Shown: piece by piece, positions 22,542 to 29,461 of the stretch
How positions within the stretch are numbered: the stretch's first letter is position 1
How the letters are laid out: every line of letters starts with the position of its first letter
Assembly (NCBI GenBank): GCA_050693875.1
Contig: JBOGWP010000081.1
Span: 1-29,461 of the forward strand
Source: JBOGWP01 sp050693875
Lineage (GTDB): Bacteria > Actinomycetota > CADDZG01 > JAHWKV01 > JBOGWP01
Reading direction: 5' to 3'
DNA: 29,461 nt
Notes under the pieces: model-generated
Database searches by the model: none
What the model saw: only the letters and a program-made list of their open reading frames with translations
Told to the model about the DNA's origin: nothing
Made by a program: the position numbers and the translations under genes

Positions 22542-23609
22542 ATGTACGGCTCTTCGGCCAAGCCTCAAACCTCCCCGCCCCACGCTGTCGATCTCCGCTC
22601 CGATACCCTTACGACTCCCACGCCGGAGATGCGCCGGGCCATGGCCGAGGCGGAGGTGGGTGACGACTTCCTCGGGGAGGACCCAACCGCGGCGCGACTC
22701 GTGGAGCGGGTGCGGGAGATCTTCGGGGCCGAGGACGCGGTCTACGTGCCGAGCGGGCGGATGGCGAACCTGTCCGCGCTGTGGGCGCTCACCGAGCAGG
22801 GCGACGAGGTCATCTGCCATGAGCACGCGCACCTCTTCAACTACGAGGCCGCGGCGCTCTCGGCGGTGTGCGGAGCACAGGCCCGGCCGCTGCCGGGCCG
22901 GCGGGGCGTGCTCGACGCGGGCGACATCGAGCGGGCGATCCGACCCCGGGCGGACTACCTGCCCCGCAGCCGTGTGATCGCGGTCGAGAACACACACAAC
23001 CAGGAGGGTGGGGCCGTCTATCCCATCGACGACCTTCGGGCCGCCCGCAAGATTGCCGACGAGTACGGGCTGTCGCTGTACATGGACGGGGCGCGGGTCT
23101 TCAACGCCGCGCTCGCCGCAGGCGTTCGCGTCGCGGACTATTGCCGGCTCGTCGACGGGATGATGTTCTCGTTCTCGAAGGGCCTGGGCGCGCCGATCGG
23201 GTCGATGGTGGTCGGCCCCGCCGACTTCATCGCCCGCGTCCACCGCGCCCGCAAGACGCTCGGCGGCGGGATGCGGCAGGTCGGCGTGATCGCAGCGGCG
23301 TGCCTGGTCGCCCTCGACACCATGATCGACCGGCTCGCCGAGGATCATGCCAACGCTCGGCGTCTCGCCGAGGGCATTGCCGAGCTCCGCCCGGAGGCGG
23401 TCGACCTCGCCGGGGTCGAGACCAACATCGTGATGGTGCGCACCACCCCGTTCGGCCTCACCCCCGCGCAGTTGACCGAGGAGATGGCGGCCCGGGGGGT
23501 GAAGTTCTTTCCGTTCGGACACGAGACGGTCCGCATGGTGACCCAAAAGGACGTCTCGGCGGACGATGTCGCCTACGCGCTCGAACAGCTCCGCGAGGTC
23601 CTGACTTGA
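22542..23609 (+). CDS. ltaE: Low-specificity L-threonine aldolase
   Basis: A PLP enzyme cleaving L-threonine/allo-threonine to glycine and acetaldehyde. The 355-aa protein has VDLRSDTLTTPTPEMRRAMAEAEVGDD at the N-terminus, YVPSGRMANLSAL and HEHAHLFNYEAAA (family equivalents of SGTxAN and HIxxxE), ENTHNQEGGAVYP, YMDGARVFNAA (PLP-binding Asp) and FSFSKGLGAPIGSMVVG with Schiff-base K213. It is full length with no missing residue. ATG 22542 is supported by the leaderless -10 just before it. Its stop overlaps the TTG of the next gene (TTGA), so the two are coupled. Confidence 0.93.
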   Translation: MYGSSAKPQTSPPHAVDLRSDTLTTPTPEMRRAMAEAEVGDDFLGEDPTAARLVERVREIFGAEDAVYVPSGRMANLSALWALTEQGDEVICHEHAHLFNYEAAALSAVCGAQARPLPGRRGVLDAGDIERAIRPRADYLPRSRVIAVENTHNQEGGAVYPIDDLRAARKIADEYGLSLYMDGARVFNAALAAGVRVADYCRLVDGMMFSFSKGLGAPIGSMVVGPADFIARVHRARKTLGGGMRQVGVIAAACLVALDTMIDRLAEDHANARRLAEGIAELRPEAVDLAGVETNIVMVRTTPFGLTPAQLTEEMAARGVKFFPFGHETVRMVTQKDVSADDVAYALEQLREVLT

Positions 23610-24226
23610 AACCGGAGCCGGCCCCTCGGCGACTGCCGCCGGGCCAGCGACTCGCCAAAGGCTGGCCGGTCCTGAACTACGGCTCGGTTCCCCCGTTCGA
23701 TCCCGCCACCTGGGACTTCCGCGTATGGGGCGAGGTGGGGAAGCCCCTGAGGCTGACCTACGCCGAGTTGCGCGGCCTCCCGGCCGTCCACGCCGTCGCC
23801 GACTTCCACTGCGTCACCAAGTTCAGCGTGCTCGACAACCGATGGGAGGGGGTGCGGTTTCGGACGATCGCCGAGCTGGCCGGGGTGAAGCCGACGGCCA
23901 GGGCGGTGATGGCCCACTGCGAGCACGGGTACGAGGCCAACCTCCCGCTCGAGGTCATGCTCGAGGAGGACGTCCTGCTGTCGTGGGCCCGAAACGGCGA
24001 GCCGCTCACGCCCGAGCATGGCTATCCCCTCCGGCTCGTCGTCCCGAGCCGCTACGCGTGGAAGAGCGCGAAGTGGGTGCGGGGCCTCGAGCTCATGGCG
24101 AAGGACCGCCCGGGCTTCTGGGAGGAGCGGGGCTACCACAACAATGCCGATCCCTGGAACGAGGAGCGCTACTCCTACCAGGAGGGCTTCGCCCGCGCCC
24201 GGTTCTGGCGCCGCGGCCGCGACTGA
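23606..24226 (+). CDS. YedY/sulfite-oxidase-like molybdopterin protein, cytoplasmic form
   Basis: This 206-aa protein matches the oxidoreductase molybdopterin-binding domain. It has GQRLAKGWPVLNYGSVPPFDPATWDFRVWGEV, LTYAELRGLPAVHAVADFHCVTKFSVLDNRWEGV (the Cys in FHCVTKFS ligates molybdenum in the family), HCEHGYEANLPLE, PLTPEHGYPLRLVVPSRYAWKSAKWVRGLE and EERGYHNNADPWNEERY. No twin-arginine signal is present, unlike E. coli MsrP, so it is probably cytoplasmic or lacks export. TTG 23606 overlaps the ltaE stop by 4 nt and gives a natural N-terminus. The substrate is unknown; relatives reduce or oxidise sulfur compounds. Confidence 0.88.
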   Translation: MKPEPAPRRLPPGQRLAKGWPVLNYGSVPPFDPATWDFRVWGEVGKPLRLTYAELRGLPAVHAVADFHCVTKFSVLDNRWEGVRFRTIAELAGVKPTARAVMAHCEHGYEANLPLEVMLEEDVLLSWARNGEPLTPEHGYPLRLVVPSRYAWKSAKWVRGLELMAKDRPGFWEERGYHNNADPWNEERYSYQEGFARARFWRRGRD

Positions 24227-24238
24227 GCACGGCGCTCC

Positions 24239-25159
24239 TCAGAGGTCGAGCAGGTCCCCGAGCTGCCGGGCATTCGTCACCGCGTAGTCCCGGTAGCAGT
24301 TGTTCATGAGCACGTGGACCTCGCGGGTCTCCGCGGCGAGCTGGCGGATCCTCGGCACCCACTCTCCCAGCTCCTCCTCGGAGTAGAGGTAGGCGAAGCG
24401 CGGCGTCGCCGAGTCGTGCTTTCCCTTCCACTGCTCGACGTTGCGCCCGTGGAACCTCACGTAGGCGAGCTCGGGATCGGTGGCCGCGGCGATCGGGGGC
24501 AGGCTGGACGGGAAGCCCTGGGGCATGTCGACGCTCGTGAACGGGATGCCGTGCTCCTGGAGAAATGCGAAGGTTCGCTCGCGGTTGCGCTCGTTCAGCC
24601 AGCGAGCATTGCGGAACTCGACCGCCACGCGGTAGTCAGGCAGCCGGTCCCGGCACTCGAGCAGGTAGTCGCGGCTCCTCGACCCGGGCAGGAACCATTC
24701 GGGGAACTGGAAGTGGACGACGCCGAGCTTTCCGGCGGAGTGCAGCGGCATCAGCGCCTCGGCGAAGCGGCGCCACACCTCGTCCATCGCCTCCGGCGGC
24801 AGGTGGGTCTGGTAGAGGAACCGGCTCTCACGATGCTCCTCGTCCACCGCTTTTCGAAGTTCGGGATAGAGCGACGCCGGACGGGTGGGATGCTGGGTCA
24901 GCAGCGAGTAGGCCTTCACGTGAAAGGTGAACTCGTCGGGCGTCCGCACGCTCCACAACGCCGCGTTGCGCTCGGTCGGTGGGAAGTAGTACGTCGAGTC
25001 GACCTCGACGATCGGAAACCGTCCGGCGTAGTACCGGAGGCGCTTCTCGGCAGTTTTGGCGTCGGGGGGATAGAAGGCGCCGCTGTCGATGAGGGTCTTG
25101 TCGGCCCAGGAGGCGGTTCCGATGAGGATGCGGCCCCCGCGCTGCCCGGCACGACTCAC
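24239..25159 (-). CDS. DUF72 family TIM-barrel protein
   Basis: The 306-aa protein begins near the typical ILIGTASWADKTLIDSGAFYPPDAKTAEKRLRYYAGRFPIVEVDSTYYFPP, the DUF72 signature. It continues with FTFHVKAYSLLTQHP, GVVHFQFPEWF, RVAVEFRNARWL, YVRFHGRNVEQW and VHVLMNNCYRDYAVTNA. DUF72 (YecE-like) proteins resemble TIM-barrel nucleases by fold, but activity is unproven. GTG 25159 overlaps the stop of the upstream gene by 4 nt (GTGA), so it is translationally coupled to the membrane-anchored basic protein. The gene converges on the molybdopterin gene 12 nt away. Confidence 0.9.
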   Translation of the reverse strand: MSRAGQRGGRILIGTASWADKTLIDSGAFYPPDAKTAEKRLRYYAGRFPIVEVDSTYYFPPTERNAALWSVRTPDEFTFHVKAYSLLTQHPTRPASLYPELRKAVDEEHRESRFLYQTHLPPEAMDEVWRRFAEALMPLHSAGKLGVVHFQFPEWFLPGSRSRDYLLECRDRLPDYRVAVEFRNARWLNERNRERTFAFLQEHGIPFTSVDMPQGFPSSLPPIAAATDPELAYVRFHGRNVEQWKGKHDSATPRFAYLYSEEELGEWVPRIRQLAAETREVHVLMNNCYRDYAVTNARQLGDLLDL

Positions 25160-25851
25160 TTGAACTTCGGGCGGCCTTCCTCGTCGACTCGGACGGCGGG
25201 GGAGCCGAGCCCTCGGGCCGGCGCCGTGGACTCACGGCGGGACGTGCTCAGCCCGAGGAGGGGCGAGGACGCTGCCGCGGCGCCGGTGCGGGCCTGGTTC
25301 GTCGCGGGCGCCGCCACCCGGCGGGGGAGGTAGGTCGGCCCGGGCCGCCGGTCCCCGTGCGGCAGCGGGTGGTCTCGAACCGGCGCCTTTGGCGAGGGGG
25401 TGCGGCGCTGACCCGCGCGCGGGGCCGGGGCTTCGGCGCGACGGGACGACGCCCGGGGCTGGCGCGAGCCGGAGCGCACCGACGCCAGCAGGGCCGCCAG
25501 CTCGGGGTCGTCGGGCTCTTCGGCGCGTTCGATCACCCTGGGCTCGCTCCGGGTGAGGTCGATGACATAGGAGCGGCCGCCGCGTCCGGGGGCCTCCGGC
25601 TTCCGTGGGCGGTTGAGCCGACGGTCGGTCAGGTCGATCACGCGGGCGTGTCCCTGGCCGCCCGCTTCTCCCGACGCCGTTGCAACACGCTCTCGTTGAG
25701 GAACGTCGCGCCCGAGCGCGCGACGGAGGGCACCGAACCTTCGGATGCTCTTGAGGGGGGAGCCGGGGGATCCGCGCGCTCCCATCCCGAGAGCGACCAT
25801 GACCACCAGCCACAGGGTCGCGGCGAACAGCCCGACTAGGAATCCCGTCAC
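25156..25851 (-). CDS. Membrane-anchored, basic, low-complexity protein with repeated VIDLT motif
   Basis: GTG 25851 gives 231 aa. Residues 1-26 (VTGFLVGLFAATLWLVVMVALGM) are a single transmembrane helix. The rest is rich in Arg, Pro, Ala and Ser and likely disordered. The short motif VIDLT occurs twice, as ARVIDLTDRRLNRP and SYVIDLTRSEPRVIE, within an otherwise irregular tail, followed by an acidic patch EEPDDPELAALLASV. I recognise no family. The gene is coupled to DUF72 by a GTGA overlap and is divergent from the tetR gene, whose operator lies 57 nt upstream. The longer open frame upstream of 25851 crosses that promoter and is rejected. Confidence 0.65.
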   Translation of the reverse strand: MTGFLVGLFAATLWLVVMVALGMGARGSPGSPLKSIRRFGALRRALGRDVPQRERVATASGEAGGQGHARVIDLTDRRLNRPRKPEAPGRGGRSYVIDLTRSEPRVIERAEEPDDPELAALLASVRSGSRQPRASSRRAEAPAPRAGQRRTPSPKAPVRDHPLPHGDRRPGPTYLPRRVAAPATNQARTGAAAASSPLLGLSTSRRESTAPARGLGSPAVRVDEEGRPKFK

Positions 25852-25890
25852 GGGCCAGATCCTAGTGGAAGCGGTCGCCCGGGGGGAAAT

Positions 25891-25920
25891 TTGACTGGGG
25901 CCAACTCTTGAGCATATGCT
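25891..25920 (+). promoter_or_regulatory. Promoter of the tetR-type gene (TTGACT - 18 bp - TATGCT)
   Basis: A TTGACT (25891-25896) and TATGCT (25915-25920) pair with 18-bp spacing matches a sigma-70-type promoter. Transcription would begin near 25927, downstream of the ATG at 25916, which favours the ATG at 25958 as the real start. Confidence 0.6.
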
Positions 25921-25923
25921 CAA
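25908..25923. promoter_or_regulatory. Palindromic operator, probably for the TetR regulator
   Basis: TTGAGCATATGCTCAA is a perfect 16-bp palindrome covering the -10 box. This is the position of a self-repression site. A further half-site GCTCAAG lies at 25931-25937. From here the regulator could also act on the divergent minus-strand gene. Confidence 0.7.
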
Positions 25924-25957
25924 AGCAATCGCTCAAGAACAGCCCGCTGAACTGCCC

Positions 25958-26704
25958 ATGACCTCCGACGACGCTCTGCCGGCCACGACCCCCACGACGA
26001 CCCCCACGACCACCCCCACGACGACCCCAACGACCACCCCCACGACCACCCCCACGACGACCCCAACGAACACCCCCACGACCACCCCCACGACGATCCC
26101 CACGACGACCAAGGAGCGCATCGTCGAAGCGGCGCTCGAGACCCTCAAGGTAGAGGGGTTCGCCGGGACCAGCGCCAGGGCGATCGCCCGGCGCGGCGGA
26201 TTCAACCAGGCGCTGATCTTCTACCACTTCGGGACCCTGAACGATCTGCTGCTTGCCGCGCTCGACAAGACCAGCGCCGACCGCATGCGCCGGTACCGCG
26301 AGGACATGGCCGGGCTCCCGAGCGTCGAGGCGAAGATCCGGAGGGCGACCGAGCTCTATCGAGAGGACCTGTCGTCCGGGCACATCACGGTGATCTCCGA
26401 GCTGATCGCGGGCAGCCTCTCCCGTCCGGACATGGGACCCGAGGTGGTGGCGCGCATGGAGCCGTGGATCGACTTCACCGAGGAAGTGCTGCGGGGCGTG
26501 GTGGCGGGGTCGCTCTTCGAAGGAATGCTCCAACCGCGCACGCTCGCGTTTGCCATCGTCGCGCTCTATCTGGGGGTCGACCTCCTGTCGCACCTCGATC
26601 AGGACAACTCGAGGGTCGAAGCCCTCTTCGAAACCGTCCGTGGTCTCGCCGCCATGATCGGGCCGCTCATCGCCGGCGTGCGAACGCTCGGAACGGGGGC
26701 GTGA
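25958..26704 (+). CDS. TetR-family transcriptional regulator with TTTP-repeat N-terminus
   Basis: From ATG 25958 the protein is 248 aa. The first 48 residues are MTSDDALPATTP followed by tandem TTTP units, unlike the short N-termini usual in TetR proteins. The DNA-binding domain follows: KERIVEAALETLKVEGFAGTSARAIARRGGFNQALIFYHFGTLNDLLLAALD, a classic TetR HTH with the FYHF motif. The C-terminal ligand domain (about 110-248) is all-helical and specific to this protein. An earlier ATG at 25916 lies inside the -10 box and operator and is less likely. Its stop overlaps the reductase ATG (TGATG), so regulator, reductase and membrane protein form one operon that is probably self-repressed. Confidence 0.9.
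   Translation: MTSDDALPATTPTTTPTTTPTTTPTTTPTTTPTTTPTNTPTTTPTTIPTTTKERIVEAALETLKVEGFAGTSARAIARRGGFNQALIFYHFGTLNDLLLAALDKTSADRMRRYREDMAGLPSVEAKIRRATELYREDLSSGHITVISELIAGSLSRPDMGPEVVARMEPWIDFTEEVLRGVVAGSLFEGMLQPRTLAFAIVALYLGVDLLSHLDQDNSRVEALFETVRGLAAMIGPLIAGVRTLGTGA
25984..26110 (+). repeat. 12-bp tandem repeat coding for TTTP units
   Basis: Units of ACGACCCCCACG type with third-position changes encode TTP, six TTTP, TNTP, TTTP and TTIP in series. Because the unit is 12 bp, gain or loss of units keeps the frame, so length could vary between strains. The reverse strand reads as a long VVVG repeat frame, which is a shadow. Confidence 0.88.
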
Positions 26705-27666
26705 TGCCGGAGTTCGACGTGGTGACCGGAGCCTTCGGCTACACGGGGAAGTACATCGCCCGGCGCCTCCTCGACGGCGGCCGCAGGGTGCGCACCCTCA
26801 CGAACAGGCCCGACCGGGGGGGCGTGTTCGGAGGAGCGATCGAAGCCTTCCCGCTCGACTTCGACCAGCCCGACGCCCTCTCCGAGTCCCTTGCCGGCGC
26901 CGACACGCTCTACAACACCTACTGGGTGCGGTTCCCCCGGGGGTCCACGACCTACGAGCGGGCGGTCGAGAACTCGAAGGTGCTGTTCCAGGCCGCGGCG
27001 GACGCGGCGGTCCGTCGCATCGTCCACGTGAGCATCACCAACCCGATCCAGGGATCGCCGCTTCCGTACTTCCACGGTAAGGCGGCCGTCGAGAAAGCCC
27101 TCGTCGGGATGGGCGTCTCGGCCGCAATCGTCCGCCCGACCGTGGTCTTCGGCCGGGAGGACGTCCTGATCAACAACATCGCCTGGTTGCTCCGGCGCTC
27201 GCCGTTCTTCGCCGTGCCCGAGCCGGGCAGCTACCGCGTGCAGCCGGTCCACGTCGACGACGTCGCGCGCCTCTGCGTCGAGGTTGCTCCACGTGAGGAC
27301 ATCGTGGTGGTCGAGGCGGCCGGGCCCGAGATCTACACCTTCGAGGAGATGGTCCGGCTGATCGCTCGTGGGGTCGGGAGCCGGGCGCGCGTCGTGCACA
27401 CGTCGCCCGAGCTCGCGCTCCTCCTCGCCAGGCTCGTCGGCTTCATGGTGCGAGATGTGGTCCTCACCGCCGACGAGCTCGAGGGGCTGATGGCCAGCCT
27501 CGTCGTCGCGCAGGGGCAGGCAACCGGCGAGACGCGGTTCTCGGAGTGGCTCAGGGAGCACGGTGCCCGGCTCGGGCGGCGCTACGCCTCCGAGCTTGGG
27601 CGCCACTTCCGCAACGGCCGCCCGCACTCCCAGGCGATGATCGATGGGCGCGCAGGAACGGCGTGA
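26704..27666 (+). CDS. NAD(P)-binding NmrA/epimerase-like protein
   Basis: This 320-aa short-chain-dehydrogenase-like protein has a Rossmann fold with FDVVTGAFGYTGKYIARRLLDGGRRVRTLTNRP (glycine-rich loop GAFGYTG at about 8-14 and a basic Arg cluster suggesting NADP). It continues with LAGADTLYNTYWVRFP, RRIVHVSITNPIQGSPLPYFHGKAAVEKAL (YFHGK corresponds to the YxxxK catalytic pair) and AAIVRPTVVFGRE. It resembles complex I NDUFA9-like or NmrA-like reductases. The C-terminal 100 residues give substrate specificity and are not diagnostic. ATG 26704 overlaps the tetR stop (TGATG). Its own stop overlaps the next GTG (GTGA). Its substrate may also be the TetR ligand; that is inference. Confidence 0.9.
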   Translation: MPEFDVVTGAFGYTGKYIARRLLDGGRRVRTLTNRPDRGGVFGGAIEAFPLDFDQPDALSESLAGADTLYNTYWVRFPRGSTTYERAVENSKVLFQAAADAAVRRIVHVSITNPIQGSPLPYFHGKAAVEKALVGMGVSAAIVRPTVVFGREDVLINNIAWLLRRSPFFAVPEPGSYRVQPVHVDDVARLCVEVAPREDIVVVEAAGPEIYTFEEMVRLIARGVGSRARVVHTSPELALLLARLVGFMVRDVVLTADELEGLMASLVVAQGQATGETRFSEWLREHGARLGRRYASELGRHFRNGRPHSQAMIDGRAGTA

Positions 27667-28340
27667 TCGACATCGAGCGGGCGCTGTCGGCGGCGAATGA
27701 GGCCCTCGGCCGCGGGGCGTCGCTGGAGGGGACCGGCTTCTGGAAGGCGGTGGCTGCCCTGCGCCGAAACCCTGAGCTCGCCCGGCGCTACGGCTACCGG
27801 GTCGCGGAGATCGACCGCAGGGCGTTCGAGGACCGAGCCCGAATTCGCGTGCCGGCCTGGGTGGGCACGGCGCTCCTCTCGGCCGCGACCGCAGCCGGCA
27901 TCGCCGCCCTCGCTCTGGCCGGCCGCCTCCAGGGCTCGTGGAGGACGTCGACGTTCCTCGCCGCCGTCGGCACCCTCGACCTCTCGACCCACACGCTGGC
28001 CCACGTCGCGGTGGGGAGGCTGCTGGGCATTCGCTTCACCCACTTCTTCCTCGGCGGACCCCCGCCGCCGCGCCCCGGCGCGAAGGTGGACTACGAGAGC
28101 TACCTGCAGGCAAGCCCCCAAAGCCGTGCGGTCATGCACGCCTCCGGGGCGGTGGTGACGAAGCTGGTGCCGTTCGCCTCCGTCCCGGTCGCCGCGGCGC
28201 TCGGGCAGCCGGGCTGGGTGGTGGCGGCCCTCCTCGGGGCAGGGGCACTGCAGATCGCGACCGACATCGCCTTCTCCACGAAGACGTCGGACTGGAAGAA
28301 GGTCCGCCGTGAGCTGCGGGCGGCGCGGGCTCAGGGGTGA
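27663..28340 (+). CDS. Membrane protein with a degenerate M50-like motif (HTLAH)
   Basis: The 225-aa protein starts at GTG 27663, overlapping the reductase stop. The first 60 residues are soluble and helical. Membrane segments follow at about 64-86 (PAWVGTALLSAATAAGIAAL), 97-135 (TFLAAVGTLDLSTHTLAHVA), 160-185 and 190-210. The stretch THTLAHVAVGRLLGIRFTHFFLGG copies the layout of site-2 proteases (HExxH ... GIxV ... GG), but the catalytic Glu is Thr (H110, T111, H114). It may be a non-catalytic relative or an unrelated membrane protein; homologues with PPPPRPGxKxDYxSY following the motif exist to my memory. It is the last gene of the tetR operon. Confidence 0.7.
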   Translation: MIDIERALSAANEALGRGASLEGTGFWKAVAALRRNPELARRYGYRVAEIDRRAFEDRARIRVPAWVGTALLSAATAAGIAALALAGRLQGSWRTSTFLAAVGTLDLSTHTLAHVAVGRLLGIRFTHFFLGGPPPPRPGAKVDYESYLQASPQSRAVMHASGAVVTKLVPFASVPVAAALGQPGWVVAALLGAGALQIATDIAFSTKTSDWKKVRRELRAARAQG

Positions 28341-28364
28341 GACGGGCGCAGGCCGGGGGAAGGC

Positions 28365-28728
28365 TCACACCCCCCGCTCGGCCCTCGACTGATCCTCGAT
28401 GCAAAGGCGCGCGGCCGGCACCGCCTCGGGGCGAGCGTCGTCGACGGTGTCCGCAGGCCTCGCAGGTCCCATAGCGGCCCGGTCGAAGCCGTTCCCGTGC
28501 GGTCTCGACTTCGCCGAGCCCCGAATCGACTCTGGCGAGTATCGAGACGCTCTTGGCTGGTTCGAAGGTCTCGGTTCCGAGGTCGGCAGGATGCTGGTCG
28601 AAGGCCGACGCCCCCTCGAACGTCTCGCGCTCTGAGTTGGAGAGGTCGGCGAGATCCGCCGACGATCGAAGCTCCTCCAGCCGGCTGCGCTCCTGCTCGA
28701 GAAGACGCTGTGCGCGTTGCGGTTCCAT
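28365..28728 (-). pseudogene. DksA/TraR-type zinc-finger protein, frameshifted
   Basis: ATG 28728, preceded by AGGAG at a good distance, begins MEPQRAQRLLEQERSRLEEL. Then come a coiled-coil-like helix with the DksA-type acidic region and the first zinc-finger half YGTCEACG (CxxC). One base is missing near 28450, so the second half lies in another frame: TVDDARPEAVPAARLCIEDQSRAERGV, ending at 28365. DksA/TraR proteins bind RNA polymerase or act as small zinc proteins. Restoring one base yields a 120-aa protein of normal layout, although the second half shows only one clear Cys. It could be a true mutation or a sequencing indel. It is divergent from the VOC gene. Confidence 0.78.
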
Positions 28729-28824
28729 TCGCTGCTCCTGTCGTCGTGGGTCGGCGGGTAGTTGTACACACACTCGACGTCGATAATTGGGCCCTCGGAT
28801 CTCCGGAGCCCAAGGGAGGCCTGC

Positions 28825-29253
28825 ATGAGCATTCCCGCTCGCGTGAGCATCGTCACGCTCGGCGTCGCCGACGTTGCCCGAGCGGCGGCTTTCTACGAGG
28901 CACTCGGATGGCAGCGGGCCTCGTCGTCGTCCGATGAGATCTGCTGGTTCAGGACATCGGACACGAACCTGGGCCTGTTCGCGTACGAGTCGCTGGCCGC
29001 CGATGCCAACCTCCCCGCTGCGCCCAGGGCGTTCGGAGGGATCACGCTGGCGATAAACCTCGAGAGCGAAGCCGCCGTGGACGCTGCGCTCGAGGTCGCC
29101 GCGGCGGCCGGAGCAACGATTGTGAAGCCGGCGGCGAGGACGGAGTGGGGGGGCTACTCCGGCTACTTTGCCGATCCCGACGGCTACCCTTGGGAGCTGG
29201 CCTTCAACCCCTTCTTCGCGATCGACGCCGACGGGCGGGTGACGATCCCCTAG
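28825..29253 (+). CDS. VOC/glyoxalase-family protein
   Basis: The 142-aa protein has the paired beta-alpha-beta-beta-beta units of the vicinal oxygen chelate fold. VSIVTLGVADVARAAAFYEALGWQRAS forms the first module, with WFRTSDTNLGLFAYE. ITLAINLESEAAVDAALEVAAAAGATIVKPA, and then WGGYSGYFADPDGYPWELAFNPFF, form the second, with the conserved Glu of PWE as a possible metal ligand. ATG 28825 follows GGGAGG (28814-28819) at a good distance. The function may be dioxygenase, glyoxalase or resistance; the sequence does not distinguish them. The intergenic repeat begins 8 nt after its stop. Confidence 0.87.
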   Translation: MSIPARVSIVTLGVADVARAAAFYEALGWQRASSSSDEICWFRTSDTNLGLFAYESLAADANLPAAPRAFGGITLAINLESEAAVDAALEVAAAAGATIVKPAARTEWGGYSGYFADPDGYPWELAFNPFFAIDADGRVTIP

Positions 29254-29261
29254 CCTCGCTG

Positions 29262-29461
29262 GCCCAGCTCGAGGTGCCGAAGTTGGCGCGAATGAGTCAA
29301 GTTTTGGGACGAGACCGACCCGACCGGGGCGCACCTCAAGCTGGGCCCGGCAAGCGCCGAACGGAGTGAGGCCCTGCCGGCATATGAGGACTGCGGCCGG
29401 AGGCTGGGCTCGCCGAGCGGGGCGAGGCGGGCCGACATTGAGGACCGCGGCCGGAGGCCGC
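29262..29461. repeat. Intergenic repeat copy 2, uninterrupted, continues past the window
   Basis: From GCCCAGCTCGAGGTGCCG at 29262 this copy matches 4475-4528 and then 7804 onward, without the transposon between them. It contains the intact target octamer GACGAGAC once (29308-29315), then CGACC extra bases, then the GGGCCCGGCA...CCCTGCCGG palindrome. It begins 8 nt after the VOC stop, as an extragenic element. Confidence 0.85.

Noticed and set aside
25933..26205. Minus-strand frame with long VVVG repeats
   Set aside because: It is the antisense shadow of the TTTP-coding repeat in the tetR-type gene.
28782..28787. GATAAT with TTGTAC upstream as the VOC promoter
   Set aside because: The spacing of 14 bp is too short and the alternative TAATTG is weak, so no promoter call is made.

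Overview
The window is very GC-rich, with dense genes that often overlap by 4 nt (GTGA, TTGA, ATGA-type junctions). Its housekeeping content (alaS-ruvX with a DUF948 gene, a four-domain ribosomal protein S1 next to coaE) and a leaderless-type -10 element before ltaE suggest an uncultivated actinobacterium-like bacterium. The class cannot be decided from the sequence. About half of the accessory genes are broken by frameshifts or stops.

Layout. (1) 1-3.6 kb, minus strand: DUF948 protein, small membrane-anchored protein, alaS and ruvX in one operon. (2) 3.7-4.5 kb: a membrane protein split into two overlapping frames. (3) 4529-7795: a 3267-bp IS1-family transposon with perfect 18-bp terminal inverted repeats and an 8-bp target duplication. 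Besides its single-ORF transposase it carries a tRNA-Gln(UUG), a coiled-coil/winged-helix gene, a small basic protein, a DUF3800 gene and a frameshifted NYN-nuclease remnant. It sits in an intergenic repeat whose uninterrupted copy lies at the right edge of the window (29262-29461). (4) 8.0-10.24 kb: a graveyard. It holds an alkD gene precisely split by a 723-bp integron-type cassette (dihydrofolate-reductase-family gene plus a foldable attC), followed by a dapA-like pseudogene with several frameshifts. (5) 10.2-12.4 kb, minus strand: a lipoate/biotin-ligase-like gene and a lipoprotein with two type-1 copper domains. (6) 12.5-16.8 kb, plus strand: rpsA, coaE, a broken PGM1-type ATP-grasp ligase and a HAD hydrolase. 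(7) 16.9-21.3 kb, plus strand: AlaC-type aminotransferase, cyclic-2,3-diphosphoglycerate-synthetase-like GTPase, tandem DUF427 protein and a PlsC acyltransferase. (8) 21.3-25.9 kb: an RlpA-like secreted protein divergent from L-threonine aldolase plus a YedY-like molybdopterin protein, then DUF72 with a membrane-anchored basic protein on the minus strand. (9) 25.9-28.3 kb: a TetR regulator with a TTTP-repeat N-terminus and its own palindromic operator, an NmrA-like reductase and a membrane protein with a degenerate M50 motif. (10) 28.4-29.5 kb: frameshifted DksA/TraR gene, VOC protein and second repeat copy.

The most notable structures are the cassette inserted exactly between G and TT in alkD, whose removal restores the AlkD frame and family consensus, and the cargo-bearing IS1-family element with an empty-site control in the same window.
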